DNA from: Acidimicrobiia bacterium
Lineage (GTDB): Bacteria; Actinomycetota; Acidimicrobiia; IMCC26256; PALSA-610
Length of the DNA stretch: 64,000 bases
NCBI GenBank assembly: GCA_026002935.1
Contig: BPGH01000001.1
Location: forward strand, 1,475,965-1,539,964
Direction of reading: 5' to 3'
Shown here: piece after piece, positions 1 to 8,531 of the stretch
Layout of the letters: every line of letters begins with the position of its first letter
Numbering within the stretch: the first letter of the stretch is position 1
Program-made: the position numbers and the translations under genes
Notes under the pieces: model-generated
The model's database searches: none
Seen by the model: the letters and a program-made list of their open reading frames with translations, nothing else
Told to the model about the DNA's origin: nothing

Positions 1-2
1 TC

Positions 3-497
3 CGGCAGTGGTCGACCGCCGACGCGCGTGCGGTCGAACGCGCGCTCGTGGTGACCGGCACCGCGGACCTCGCCGACCGGCCCGTCGACGAGCTGTCGGG
101 CGGGCAGCGTCAGCGCGTCTGGATCGCGATGGCCCTCGCGCAGGACACGCCGATCCTGCTGCTCGACGAGCCGACGACCTTCCTCGACCTCGCCCACCAG
201 GTGGACGTGCTCGACCTGCTGCGCGAGCTGAACGTGCGCGACGGCCGGACGATCGTCTGCGTGCTGCACGACCTCAACCTCGCGTGCCGCTACGCGGACC
301 ACCTGGTCGCGATGCGCGCCGGTGCGGTCGTCGCCGAGGGAAGGCCGGGCGACGTCGTCACCGAGGCCACGGTGGAGCACGTCTTCGGCCTCGCGGCGAA
401 GGTGGTCACCGACCCGGTCGCCGGCACGCCGATGGTCGTCCCGATCGGGCGCGGGCCCGGCGCCGGCGCGCCCGGCGCGCAGGAGGGGGGATCGTGA
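3..497 (+). CDS. ABC transporter ATP-binding protein, iron-siderophore type (5' end missing)
   Basis: Cytoplasmic ATPase subunit of an importer; the family (FecE/FepC/FhuC) powers ferric-siderophore uptake. The reading frame is open from the window edge, so the Walker A loop lies outside. Visible are the signature [17 protein letters not shown], Walker B ILLLDEPT, the D-loop and the H-loop VLHDLNLA, followed by the usual C-terminal HVFG segment. The siderophore assignment rests on the FepC-like H-loop sequence and on the siderophore-interacting reductase that follows. The stop TGA overlaps a GTG at 494, part of a duplicated start region. The transporter family is firm; the exact substrate is inferred. 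Confidence 0.9.
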   Translation, partial: RQWSTADARAVERALVVTGTADLADRPVDELSGGQRQRVWIAMALAQDTPILLLDEPTTFLDLAHQVDVLDLLRELNVRDGRTIVCVLHDLNLACRYADHLVAMRAGAVVAEGRPGDVVTEATVEHVFGLAAKVVTDPVAGTPMVVPIGRGPGAGAPGAQEGGS

Positions 498-560
498 CCG
501 CAGCGCAGCACCCCGGCGCCGGCGCGCCGGGCGCGCAGGAGGAGCGAACGTGACCGCAGC
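456..560 (+). repeat. Tandem duplication of a ribosome-binding/start region
   Basis: Bases 456-504 recur at 512-560 (offset 56 bp, 45 of 49 identical by my count). Each copy holds a GC-rich stretch, AGGAGG and GTGACCGCAGC. In copy 1 the GTG at 494 overlaps the ABC gene stop. It opens a 19-codon frame whose TGA (551-553) overlaps the GTG at 550 that starts the next gene. Both junctions are therefore GTGA couplings. Whether the 19-residue peptide is made is unknown. Confidence 0.75.
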
Positions 561-1701
561 ACCCCACTCCGGGGACGCCGCCGCGACCGGGCCGCAGGCC
601 GACCCGGTCGCCGAGCTGATGGCCGCCGCGGGCCCGGCGATCCTCGAGGAGCTCGACGAGGCGTACCCGGCGTCGCTGCTGCTCGTCGGGCGGATCCTCG
701 GCGGGCGCACCGGCGCGACCGACGCGCGCATCGTCGGCCTCGACCGCAACGGCGTCGAGCTCCTGCTGCGCGACGGCGGCCACGACCACCCCGTGCGCGT
801 CGAGTTCGCCGAGCCCGTCACCGACGCCGACCTGATCACCCGCGCGCTGTTCGACCTCGTCCGCCGGGCGCGGGCGGAGTCGGGCGAGGAGGGCGAGACC
901 GAGGCCGAGCGGATCGACCGCGAGCGCGAACGGCTGCGCACGTTCTTCACGACCGTCGCCTCCGTCGAGGACGTGCACCCGCACCTGCGCCGGATCACCC
1001 TGCGCGGCGGCGACCTCGCGACCTTCGAGCCGGTCGGCCCCGACACGTTCGTGTACTTCCTGCTGCCGCCGCCCGGCCGGCGCGAGCTGACCGTCGACCG
1101 GACGTTCACCTGGGAGCTCCACGCCCGCATGCCCGAGGACGAGCGTCCGGTCGGCGCGTACTACACGGTGCGGCGGTGGCGGCCCGACGTGCAGGAGGCC
1201 GACGTGCTCGTCGTGCTGCACGGCGACGACGGGCACGCGTCCCGGTGGGCGGCGCGGGCCGCGCCCGGCGACCCGGTCGCGATCTGGGGCCCGCGCACCG
1301 CCTACCACCCGCCGCCGGGCACCGCGCACCTCCTCGTCGTCGCGGACGACACCGCGCTGCCGGCGGCCGCGTCGGTGCTCGAACAGCTCCCGCCGGGCAC
1401 GACCGCGACGGTCCTCGCCGAGGTGGCGGGCGAGGACGAGCACCAGGAGCTCCCCGGCGGCGAGGGGATCGACGTGACCTGGCTCCACCGCGACGGCGCG
1501 GCGCCCGGCACGACGACCCTGCTCCCCGACGCGGTGCGGGCCCTGCCGCCGCTGCCGGCGCGCACCTACGTGTGGGGCGGCGGCGAGAGCCGCGCCATGA
1601 CCGCGATCCGCCGCCACGTGCGGTCCGAGCGCGGCCTGCCCCGCGACGCGGTGTCGCTCCTCGCCTACTGGCGCCGGACCGAGGACGGGGCCGCCCGCTG
1701 A
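550..1701 (+). CDS. Siderophore-interacting protein (FAD-dependent ferric reductase family)
   Basis: 383 residues. Family members reduce Fe(III)-siderophores in the cytoplasm with NAD(P)H and FAD to release iron. The N-terminal ~115 residues resemble a heme-utilisation/DUF2470-like extension. The FAD-binding barrel follows (TVASVEDVHPHLRRITLRG, about 135-155), then the NAD(P)H half with WGPRTAYHP, LLVVADDTALPAAAS and the C-terminal YVWGGGESRAM and LLAYWR, typical of SIP proteins. GTG at 550 is chosen because AGGAGG at 537-542 has normal spacing and the stop of the upstream 19-codon frame overlaps it. It follows the siderophore ABC ATPase, so the two probably form an iron-acquisition operon. 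Confidence 0.88.
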   Translation: MTAAPHSGDAAATGPQADPVAELMAAAGPAILEELDEAYPASLLLVGRILGGRTGATDARIVGLDRNGVELLLRDGGHDHPVRVEFAEPVTDADLITRALFDLVRRARAESGEEGETEAERIDRERERLRTFFTTVASVEDVHPHLRRITLRGGDLATFEPVGPDTFVYFLLPPPGRRELTVDRTFTWELHARMPEDERPVGAYYTVRRWRPDVQEADVLVVLHGDDGHASRWAARAAPGDPVAIWGPRTAYHPPPGTAHLLVVADDTALPAAASVLEQLPPGTTATVLAEVAGEDEHQELPGGEGIDVTWLHRDGAAPGTTTLLPDAVRALPPLPARTYVWGGGESRAMTAIRRHVRSERGLPRDAVSLLAYWRRTEDGAAR

Positions 1702-1892
1702 CGGGGCCGCCCGCTGACGGCGCCGTCGGGTGACAACCGGCGCGGCGTACGCGAGGATCACGCCGGGTCGCGCGCGGCCGCGGCCCGCGGGTTCGTCGGC
1801 GGGGCGGGTGGTCCGCGAGGCGACATCGTGTGCGAGTTCGGGGGGAGCGGCGCGCGGGGCGGGACGTGCGCGACCGGGGTCGGCCCGCGCCC

Positions 1893-2378
1893 GTGAGCCC
1901 GCGCCGGGAACCCCGCTGGGGCAACCGGGCGCTCGCCCGGGCCGAACGGCTCCGCGCCCGCCGCATCGCGTGGTACGTCCGGTCGGCCCCGCCCGCCCCC
2001 AACGGCCAGGCCCCGCCGCACGGCGACCCACGCGGGCCCGCCGCCCCCGGCCCCGGCGCGGCGCCCGGGCCCCTCGCACCCCACGAGCGCGCCTGGCTCG
2101 CCGTGCTGGAGGTGCTGCGGGAGGCGGGCGGGCCGCTGCCGCGGGCCGCGGTCGCGGAGGCCGCCGCGGCGCGCCTCACCACCCGGGGCACCGACGGGAT
2201 CGGTCCCGCGGTGGGCCACGCGATCGACGACCTGCGCCACATCGGCGCGGTCGTCCGGACCGCCGACGGCCGGCTCGCGCCGGGTGCGGCCGCCGCCGGC
2301 CTGCACGACGCGGAGGACGTCCGCCGGCGGCTGCGGGCGTGGGTCGCCGGGCGCGGCACCGGCGGCCCCGGCGCCTGA
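1893..2378 (+). CDS. Hypothetical protein with a possible winged-helix C-terminal half
   Basis: 161 residues from GTG 1893; a longer in-frame start at 1830 is possible. The N-terminal half is Arg/Pro/Ala-rich and low complexity. The C-terminal half (from about residue 68: HERAWLAVLEVLREAGGPLP) reads like a compact helical or winged-helix domain with a beta-wing (GAVVRTADGRLAPG). I do not recognise a family. Codon composition resembles the neighbours. It lies between the siderophore gene and a P450 with no overlap to either. Confidence 0.45.
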   Translation: MSPRREPRWGNRALARAERLRARRIAWYVRSAPPAPNGQAPPHGDPRGPAAPGPGAAPGPLAPHERAWLAVLEVLREAGGPLPRAAVAEAAAARLTTRGTDGIGPAVGHAIDDLRHIGAVVRTADGRLAPGAAAAGLHDAEDVRRRLRAWVAGRGTGGPGA

Positions 2379-2453
2379 CCGGCCGGGACGCGCCGCCGGC
2401 CCGGCCCGTACGCTGGGTGCCGACACCGCCCGGACCGCCGACGGAGCCGCGCC

Positions 2454-3656
2454 ATGACCGCCACCGACGCCCCGCGTGCCGCCGACCGCCCGGCGTTCGA
2501 CCTGCTCGACCCGGCCTTCTACCTGGGCGACATGCACGGCGCGTTCACCTGGATGCGCGCCCACGAGCCGGTCTACCGGGACGAGCGCAACGGGCTGTGG
2601 GCCGTGACCCGCCACCACGACGTGCAGGACGTGGAGGCACGTGCGGACGTGTTCGTGAGCGGCCGCGGCTACCGCTCGTTCTGGTCGCCCGACGAGACGA
2701 ACATGATCGCCCTCGACGACCCGGCGCACGCCGAGCAGCGCCGCCTCGTGTCGCGCCGCTTCACGCCGCGCGCCGTGCGCGACCACGAGCCCTGGCTGCG
2801 GGCGACGACCCGGGAGCTCGTCGACGCGTTCGCGGGCGGGACGACGGTCGAGGTCGTCGACGCGCTCGCCGGCCAGCTCCCGACCCGGCTCACCGCCCGG
2901 CTGCTCGGGTGGCCCGAGGACCGCTGGCGGGACGTGAAGTCGTGGGCGGAGCGGCTCATGGCCTACGACGCGGTGCCGCGTGACCCGCAGGCCGCGATCG
3001 GCATGATGACCGCGATCTCCGAGTTCGACCGTGACCTCGGCACGATGGTCGAGGAACGGCGCGGCTGCCCGATGGGTGACCTCGTGTCGGTGTGGGCCAA
3101 CGCGCAGGTTGGCGGTCACCCGATGGAGCGGGCGCGCATCATGCACGAGACCGGCCTGTTCATCTCGGGTGGCGCCGAGACCACCCGGACGGTGATCTCC
3201 CGCGGCCTGCGCACGTTCTGCGACCACCCCGACCAGTGGGAGCTGCTGCACCGCGAGCCGCGCCACGTGCCGGCCGCGGTGGACGAGCTGGTGCGGTGGG
3301 TCACACCGCTCAACAACTTCTTCCGTACCGCGGTGGCCGACACCCGCATCGGCGACCAGCCCGTGCGCGAGGGCGACCGCGTGATCCTGTGCTACCCGTC
3401 GGCCAACCGCGACGAGGCGGTGTTCGCCGACCCGTTCCGCTTCGACGTCACGCGTCGGCCCAACCCGCACGTCGGCTTCGGGTTCGGCACGCACTTCTGC
3501 CTCGGCGCGTCGCTCGCCCGGCTCGTGCTCACCGTCGTGCTCGAGGAGCTGACCGCGCGGATCACGAACCTGCGCGTCGACGGGGAGATCGAGCCGGTGC
3601 CGAACATCTTCGCCTGCATGGTGAAGTCGTTCCGCCTCGGCTTCGACCGCCGCTGA
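2454..3656 (+). CDS. Cytochrome P450
   Basis: 400 residues, soluble bacterial P450 length. It should hydroxylate a hydrophobic substrate using electrons from a ferredoxin. Motifs in order: I-helix SGGAETTR (oxygen activation), K-helix ExxR in VDELVRWVTP, and the heme loop FGFGTHFCLGASLAR with the Cys ligand near residue 349. The phrase WVTPLNNFFRTA is shared in form with the second P450 of this window (WVSPIKNMCRTV), so they belong to related subfamilies. Related actinobacterial P450s often act on sterols or terpenoids; the substrate here is not evident. The start ATG 2454 lies about 40 bp after a TACGCT -10-like box. Confidence 0.93.
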   Translation: MTATDAPRAADRPAFDLLDPAFYLGDMHGAFTWMRAHEPVYRDERNGLWAVTRHHDVQDVEARADVFVSGRGYRSFWSPDETNMIALDDPAHAEQRRLVSRRFTPRAVRDHEPWLRATTRELVDAFAGGTTVEVVDALAGQLPTRLTARLLGWPEDRWRDVKSWAERLMAYDAVPRDPQAAIGMMTAISEFDRDLGTMVEERRGCPMGDLVSVWANAQVGGHPMERARIMHETGLFISGGAETTRTVISRGLRTFCDHPDQWELLHREPRHVPAAVDELVRWVTPLNNFFRTAVADTRIGDQPVREGDRVILCYPSANRDEAVFADPFRFDVTRRPNPHVGFGFGTHFCLGASLARLVLTVVLEELTARITNLRVDGEIEPVPNIFACMVKSFRLGFDRR

Positions 3657-3669
3657 GACGCGCTCCGGC

Positions 3670-4527
3670 TCAGGACTCCTCGGCGGCGGCGAACGGCCGG
3701 TGCAGCCAGCGGGGCGCCGACGCGTCGGGGATCGCGTGCACGGCCTCCAGCGGCACCCCGGGGACGACGCCCTCGCGCAGCTCGGGCATGTCGTGCAGCT
3801 CGGGCGGCCAGGCCTCGGCGATGCCGACGATCGTGGTGAGCGCGGCGTAGCCCTGTTCGACCGTGCCGGTGTCGGAGTCGGGCGGCGGCGTCACGCCCGT
3901 CGCCCGCAGCTCGAACTGCAGGCGGCCGTCGGTCGACTCGGCCACCGCGGCGCGCACCGCGCCGAACGGCGCGAGGCGCGCCCACCGCACGCCGCCGACC
4001 TCCTCGTAGGGGAGCGACGGGACGTTGAGGTTCAACACGGTGCGTGCCGGCGCCTCCAGCAGCCGGGGGAGCACCTCGACCGCGTAGCGCGCCGCGGTGT
4101 GCCAGTGCCACGGCTCCTTCGCGTCGAGGCTGACCGCGAGGCCGGAGCCGCCGAAGTTCTGCGCGGTGAGCGCCGCGCCGACGGTGCCCGAGTGCAGGAT
4201 CGCCCGGCCGGTGTTGAGCCCGGGGTTGATGCCCGACACGACCAGCGAGGGCGGCTCGCCGAACGCGCCGAGCCGCGCCGCGACCACGCACATCGCGGGC
4301 GGGCCGTCGAGGGCCCACGCCTCGACCCCGTCGCAGCCGGGCAGCTCGACGCGCTCCACGTCGAGCCGCTGGTCGGCGTGCACCAGCCCGATCGCCGCGC
4401 CGGTGCCGCTACGGTCGGTCGTCGGCGCGACGACGAACACGTCGTAGCCGGCGTCGCGCAGGCACGCCGCGAGGACGTGCAACCCCTCCGATCCCACCCC
4501 GTCGTCGTTCGTCACGAGCACGCGCAT
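3670..4527 (-). CDS. surE: 5'/3'-nucleotidase SurE
   Basis: 285 residues. Metal-dependent phosphatase that dephosphorylates nucleoside monophosphates and is linked to stress survival. The N-terminus MRVLVTNDDGVGSEG carries the metal-binding DD of the family. Further conserved blocks are APTTDRSGTGAA, the VVSGINPGLN loop, SGTVGAA and LNLNVPSL. ATG 4527 is taken because conservation begins exactly there, although the frame is open further upstream. It is convergent with the P450 gene (13 bp between stops) and divergent from the methyltransferase. Confidence 0.92.
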   Translation of the reverse strand: MRVLVTNDDGVGSEGLHVLAACLRDAGYDVFVVAPTTDRSGTGAAIGLVHADQRLDVERVELPGCDGVEAWALDGPPAMCVVAARLGAFGEPPSLVVSGINPGLNTGRAILHSGTVGAALTAQNFGGSGLAVSLDAKEPWHWHTAARYAVEVLPRLLEAPARTVLNLNVPSLPYEEVGGVRWARLAPFGAVRAAVAESTDGRLQFELRATGVTPPPDSDTGTVEQGYAALTTIVGIAEAWPPELHDMPELREGVVPGVPLEAVHAIPDASAPRWLHRPFAAAEES

Positions 4528-4630
4528 GAGTCCGCTCCGTGGTCCGCGGGGCCGCACCACCGAGTCTCGCGCGCCCGCCGGCCGTGGCACGCGCGGGACC
4601 GGGGTGCGCGGACCCGCCCGGGCGGGGCCG

Positions 4631-4636
4631 TAGCCT
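4631..4636 (+). promoter_or_regulatory. -10 box (TAGCCT) for the adenine methyltransferase gene
   Basis: TAGCCT ends 9 bases before the GTG start at 4646, and there is no Shine-Dalgarno sequence between. This fits a leaderless or nearly leaderless transcript. Confidence 0.45.
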
Positions 4637-4645
4637 CCCCGCCCG

Positions 4646-5800
4646 GTGATCAAGTACCTCGGGTCGAAACGCCGTCTCGTGCCGGTGCTGGGGGCGATCG
4701 GCGAGGCCGTGGGCGCCCGCCGGGCCCTCGACTGTTTCACGGGGACGACCCGGGTCGCGCAGGAGTTCAAGCGTCGGGGCGCGCACACGACCGCCCTGGA
4801 CACCGCGCGCTACTCCCACGTGTTCGCGCAGTGCTACGTGGAGCTGGACGCGCGCGAGCTGACCGGCGCCGCGACACGTGAGCTCGCGGACGCGTTGTCG
4901 GACCTGGCGGCCCGACCGGGGTACGACGGCTACGTCACCGAGACGTTCTGCGTCGCGTCGCGGTTCTTCCAGCCGCACAACGGGCGGCGCATCGACGCGA
5001 TCCGCGACGCCATCGAGGCCGACTACCGCAACACCTGGATGTACCCGGTGCTGCTCACGAGCCTGATCGAGGCGGCCGACCGCGTCGACTCGACCACCGG
5101 CGTGCAGATGGCCTACGTGAAGCAGTGGTCGGAGCGCTCCTACAACGACCTCGAGCTGCGGATGCCGGCGCTCGTCGAGGGGACGGGGCGTGCGGTGCAG
5201 GGCGACGCGTGCGAGCTGGCGGGTGCGCTCGGCTCGTTCGATCTCGCGTACCTCGACCCGCCGTACAACCAGCACCGGTACTTCACGAACTACCACATCT
5301 GGGAGACGATCGTCGCGTGGGACGCGCCGGAGCACTACGGCGTCGCGTGCAAGCGGGTCGACGCCCGCGACGCGGCGACGAGGAGCGCCTTCAACGAGCG
5401 GCGGCGGATGCCCGGCGCGCTCGCGGGCGTGATCGCGGACGTCGACGCCGCGGTCGTCGCCGTCTCCTACAACGACGAGTCGTGGATCCCGGTCGACGAG
5501 ATCGAGCAGATGTGCCGGGCGGCCGGTCACCCGGCCGTCCGGACGCTCGCGTTCGATTCCCGGCGCTACGTGGGCGCGCAGATCGGGATCCACAACCCGC
5601 AGGGTGCGAAGGTCGGCACGGTCACCCGGCTCCGCAACGTCGAGTACCTCGTCGTCGCGGGCGACCGCGCCCGGGTGGAACGGGCGGCGCGCGCCGCCGC
5701 CGTGGCGCCCGCCGCCCACCGCCGTCCGCGGGGGCGGCGGCCCGCATCTTCACGGAATCTCGACGTGCCGGGTGCTGCGGCCGGCCGGCCGGGCGGCTGA
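4646..5800 (+). CDS. D12-class DNA adenine N6-methyltransferase
   Basis: 384 residues. The family transfers a methyl group from S-adenosylmethionine to N6 of adenine in a specific DNA site. The N-terminus MIKYLGSKRRLV is the D12-class X motif. FTGTTRVAQ (about 33-41) is the AdoMet-binding loop and LDPPYNQHRYF (about 207-217) is catalytic motif IV. The tail after about residue 345 is low-complexity Ala/Arg and may not be conserved. No restriction endonuclease or specificity subunit lies nearby, so it appears to be an orphan (solitary) methylase. It ends 1 bp before the PAP2 start, so the two are co-transcribed. Confidence 0.85.
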   Translation: MIKYLGSKRRLVPVLGAIGEAVGARRALDCFTGTTRVAQEFKRRGAHTTALDTARYSHVFAQCYVELDARELTGAATRELADALSDLAARPGYDGYVTETFCVASRFFQPHNGRRIDAIRDAIEADYRNTWMYPVLLTSLIEAADRVDSTTGVQMAYVKQWSERSYNDLELRMPALVEGTGRAVQGDACELAGALGSFDLAYLDPPYNQHRYFTNYHIWETIVAWDAPEHYGVACKRVDARDAATRSAFNERRRMPGALAGVIADVDAAVVAVSYNDESWIPVDEIEQMCRAAGHPAVRTLAFDSRRYVGAQIGIHNPQGAKVGTVTRLRNVEYLVVAGDRARVERAARAAAVAPAAHRRPRGRRPASSRNLDVPGAAAGRPGG

Positions 5801-5801
5801 C

Positions 5802-6575
5802 ATGGCCCGTGTGACCGCGACGACCGCCGGGCCCGGGCCGGCCACGACCCGCCCCGAGGGGCCCAGCCTGCACGAGCGGCCCCCGGTCACGCCGGGCACG
5901 TTCTTCGCCGGCCGCCGCCCCCTGCTCGGCGCGGTCGCGGCCCTGTTCGTCCTCCTCGCGCTGGGCGCCGCGGTCGCCGGCGGCCGGCTGCTGCTGTCGT
6001 GGGACGAGCCGGTGCAGCGCTTCGTCGAGGAGCACCGGACCGCGGCGCTCGACCGGTTCTTCCTCACGACGTCCCGGTTCGGGTCGACGGTGTTCGTGTT
6101 CCCGATGGGCGCGCTGCTCGTGGCGCTCACCTGGCGGCGCTGCCGGGCCGTGGGCCTCGCGCTCGGCGCCGCCATGCTCGGCCGGCCGCTGCTCGAGTTC
6201 GCGCTGAAGGAGTCGATCGGCCGGGACCGGCCCGACCTCGACCGGATGGTCGACGGTGTCGGTCACTCGTTCCCGAGCGGGCACGTGCTCGCCGCGGTCG
6301 CGCTCTGGGGCCTGCTGCCCGTCGTCGTCGGCCTGTTCACCCGGCGGCGCACACTGTGGTGGGCGTCGGTCGTGGTGGCCGGCGCGATGATCGTCGGCAT
6401 CGGCGCGAGCCGCGTGTACCTCGGCGTCCACTGGCTGTCCGACGTGGTGGGCGGCCTGCTCCTCGGGGTGCTGTTCCTCATCGGTGTCGAGCGCGTGCTG
6501 CACCACGCACACCGTCTCGGCGGGTGCGGCGCAGGCCCGCGTCCCGCAGGCGCCGGACGAGCTCCCGCGAGCTGA
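5802..6575 (+). CDS. PAP2-family membrane phosphatase
   Basis: 257 residues, multi-spanning membrane protein. It contains the three phosphatase motifs: KESIGRDRP, SFPSGH and SRVYLGVHWLSD, whose His residues form the catalytic centre. Family members dephosphorylate lipid phosphates such as phosphatidic acid or undecaprenyl pyrophosphate on the outer face of the membrane. ATG 5802 follows the methyltransferase stop directly. Its last ~33 codons lie antisense to the 3' end of the convergent DUF4031 gene. Confidence 0.9.
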   Translation: MARVTATTAGPGPATTRPEGPSLHERPPVTPGTFFAGRRPLLGAVAALFVLLALGAAVAGGRLLLSWDEPVQRFVEEHRTAALDRFFLTTSRFGSTVFVFPMGALLVALTWRRCRAVGLALGAAMLGRPLLEFALKESIGRDRPDLDRMVDGVGHSFPSGHVLAAVALWGLLPVVVGLFTRRRTLWWASVVVAGAMIVGIGASRVYLGVHWLSDVVGGLLLGVLFLIGVERVLHHAHRLGGCGAGPRPAGAGRAPAS

Positions 6576-6777
6576 CGACCGTCGCGCCGGCCGCGACCAC
6601 CTCGTCCCACCAGGCGGCGGCGACGTCGTAGTGGTCACCGTGGAAGCGCGGCGGGCGGGGCAGCCGCAGCCCCTCCACGAAGCGGTGCAGCTCCTCGTAC
6701 GAGGTGTCGCTCGCGAGATGCGCGCAGCGGACCGTGTCGCCGGCGCCGCCCCAGACGGGGCGGTCGACGAGGATCAC
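6478..6777 (-). CDS. DUF4031 family protein
   Basis: 99 residues from GTG 6777. Family-typical blocks are MILVDRPVW, HLASDTSYEELHRF, RFHGDHYDV and SSRELVRRLRDAGLR. The function of the family is not established. The conserved part ends near position 6530; the rest is an Arg-rich tail that overlaps the PAP2 gene by 98 bp in antiparallel orientation. Confidence 0.8.
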   Translation of the reverse strand: MILVDRPVWGGAGDTVRCAHLASDTSYEELHRFVEGLRLPRPPRFHGDHYDVAAAWWDEVVAAGATVVSSRELVRRLRDAGLRRTRRDGVRGAARARHR

Positions 6778-6829
6778 GGCCGCGTCGGGGCGGCGCGGCC
6801 GGGCCGGGCGCCGCGCGGGCGCGCGGCCC

Positions 6830-7267
6830 TCACCCCTCGGTGCGCAGGCCGACGCGGGCGGACTCCGCCATGATGTGCTCGACCCACCACTGCGGGGCCG
6901 CCCCCATGAGCGTGCCCAGGTCCCAGTAGTCCCACCAGCGGACGATCCGGCCGCCGGCGACCCGCATCACCGACACGAACGGCAGGGCGGCACGCTCGCC
7001 GGTGGGCCACTCCCAGTGCTCGGTGTGCTCGGTGACGACGTGGTCGCCGTCGGCGACCACGGTCAGCACGTCGTGGCCGATCGACGCGAGCGGGCCGAGC
7101 CCGACGCGGAGCCGGTCGACGATCTGGCGCGCGCCGCGGGCGACGTCCTCGGGCGGGGTCGGCACGTCCGTGTACTCGCTGTCGTCGCCGAAGTACCCGG
7201 CGACCGCCTCCCAGTCGCGTCGGTACAGGTCCTCCCAGAACGCGCCGACGAGCGCCGCGGGCGTCAC
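6830..7267 (-). CDS. SnoaL/limonene-epoxide-hydrolase-like NTF2-fold protein
   Basis: 145 residues. The sequence has the NTF2-like layout: N-terminal helix (VGAFWEDLYRRDWEAVAGYF), an EYTDVPTPPEDVARG loop, then strands including HDVLTVVADGDHVVTEHTEHWEW and GRIVRWWDYWDLGTLM. This pattern matches the limonene-1,2-epoxide hydrolase/SnoaL-like superfamily. The GTG start at 7267 overlaps the stop of the upstream P450 (GTGA), so they are translationally coupled and it may act on that P450's product. Epoxide hydrolysis is inference only. Confidence 0.8.
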   Translation of the reverse strand: MTPAALVGAFWEDLYRRDWEAVAGYFGDDSEYTDVPTPPEDVARGARQIVDRLRVGLGPLASIGHDVLTVVADGDHVVTEHTEHWEWPTGERAALPFVSVMRVAGGRIVRWWDYWDLGTLMGAAPQWWVEHIMAESARVGLRTEG

Positions 7268-8481
7268 ACCGTGCTCCGCAGGAGCGGCGCGGTCGGCGTG
7301 AACCGCACGGGCATCGACTCGAGGCCGCTGATGAAGTTCGCGCGCCGGCGCGGGAGCGTGGCCGGGTCCGCGGCGAGCTCGATGTCGGGCAACCGGGTGA
7401 GGAGCTGCTCGAACATGACGCGCAGCTCGAGGCGGGCGAGCGCCTGGCCGAGGCAGTAGTGGGCGCCGAACCCGAACGCGACGTGCTCGTTCGGGTGGCG
7501 GGTCGTGTCGAACCGCTCCGGGTCCTCGAACTTCTCCTCGTCACGGTTCGCGGACTCGTACAGCAGCATGCACTTCTGCCCGGCCCGCAGGCGCTGGCCC
7601 ATGAACTCGGTGTCGCGGGTCACCGTGCGGCACATGTTCTTGATCGGACTGACCCAGCGCAGCATCTCCTCGACCGCCGTGGGGATGCCCGACGGGTCCT
7701 CGCGCAGCCGCGCGTACTGGTCGGGGTGCAGCAGCAGCTGCTCCATGCCGCCGCTGATCACGTGGCGGGTGGTCTCGTCGCCGCCGACGAGGATCAGCAG
7801 CGACTCGTGCAGCACCTCGTCGGGCGAGAGCCGGTCGCCGTCCACCTCGGCGTGGACGAGCACGCTCAGGAGGTCGTCGGTCGGGTCCGCCTGCCGCTGC
7901 GCGACCGCGTGCGTGCAGAACTGCGTGTACTCGTTCATCGCGTTCATCGCCGCGAGGTACTGCTCCTCGGTGGCGTTGCCGCTCTGCGCGCTCACCATGT
8001 CGTCCGACCAGCGCAACAGGTCGTCACGGTCCTCCGGCGCGACGCCGAGCATGTCGCCGATCAGGATCATCGGGAGCGGCGCGGCGATCTCGCGCACGAA
8101 GTCGCACTCACCGCGCTCGCACACCCGGTCGATGATCGCGTCGCACACGTCGCGGATCTTCTGCTCGCTCTCCCGGACGCGCCCGGGCGTGAACCCGCGG
8201 TTGACGAGCTTCCGGCGCTTCCAGTGCTCCGGGTCGTCCATGTCGATCATCATCGGCAACGGCCCGGTGTCGGGCCGGATGCCGCCGGCGTTCGAGAAGG
8301 TGGCGGGGTCGCGTGACGCGGCCATGACTGCCGCGTACGACGCGAACCCCCACACGCCGTGCTTCTCGTCGAGGTACACCGGCGCGTGCCGGCGCATCCA
8401 CGCGTACTTCTCCGCGGCGCCGTCCACGTAGAAGGCGCCGTCGAGCAGGTCGATGTCGTCTCGCGTCGGGTGGTCGGCCAC
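7264..8481 (-). CDS. Cytochrome P450 (second copy, CYP142-like appearance)
   Basis: 405 residues from GTG 8481. Motifs: I-helix LVGGDETTR, K-helix VEEMLRWVSP, heme loop FGFGAHYCLGQALARLE with the Cys ligand near residue 343. The early segment GFASYAAVMAASRDPATFSN is typical of actinobacterial sterol and fatty-acid P450s; assignment to CYP142 is a resemblance only. It is followed by the SnoaL-like gene (4-bp overlap) and preceded by an SDR on the same strand (50 bp). The locus therefore looks like hydroxylation followed by alcohol oxidation. No ferredoxin reductase is nearby. Confidence 0.92.
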   Translation of the reverse strand: MADHPTRDDIDLLDGAFYVDGAAEKYAWMRRHAPVYLDEKHGVWGFASYAAVMAASRDPATFSNAGGIRPDTGPLPMMIDMDDPEHWKRRKLVNRGFTPGRVRESEQKIRDVCDAIIDRVCERGECDFVREIAAPLPMILIGDMLGVAPEDRDDLLRWSDDMVSAQSGNATEEQYLAAMNAMNEYTQFCTHAVAQRQADPTDDLLSVLVHAEVDGDRLSPDEVLHESLLILVGGDETTRHVISGGMEQLLLHPDQYARLREDPSGIPTAVEEMLRWVSPIKNMCRTVTRDTEFMGQRLRAGQKCMLLYESANRDEEKFEDPERFDTTRHPNEHVAFGFGAHYCLGQALARLELRVMFEQLLTRLPDIELAADPATLPRRRANFISGLESMPVRFTPTAPLLRSTV

Positions 8482-8531
8482 GGCGTCAGTGTCGCGAACG
8501 GAGGGCGCCCCGCTCCAGACGGCGGGCCCGG

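Noticed and set aside
406..2464. Long open frames on the minus strand across 0.4-2.5 kb
   Set aside because: In DNA this GC-rich, long stop-free frames arise opposite real genes. These have Arg/Ala/Pro-rich content without family motifs and overlap well-supported plus-strand genes.
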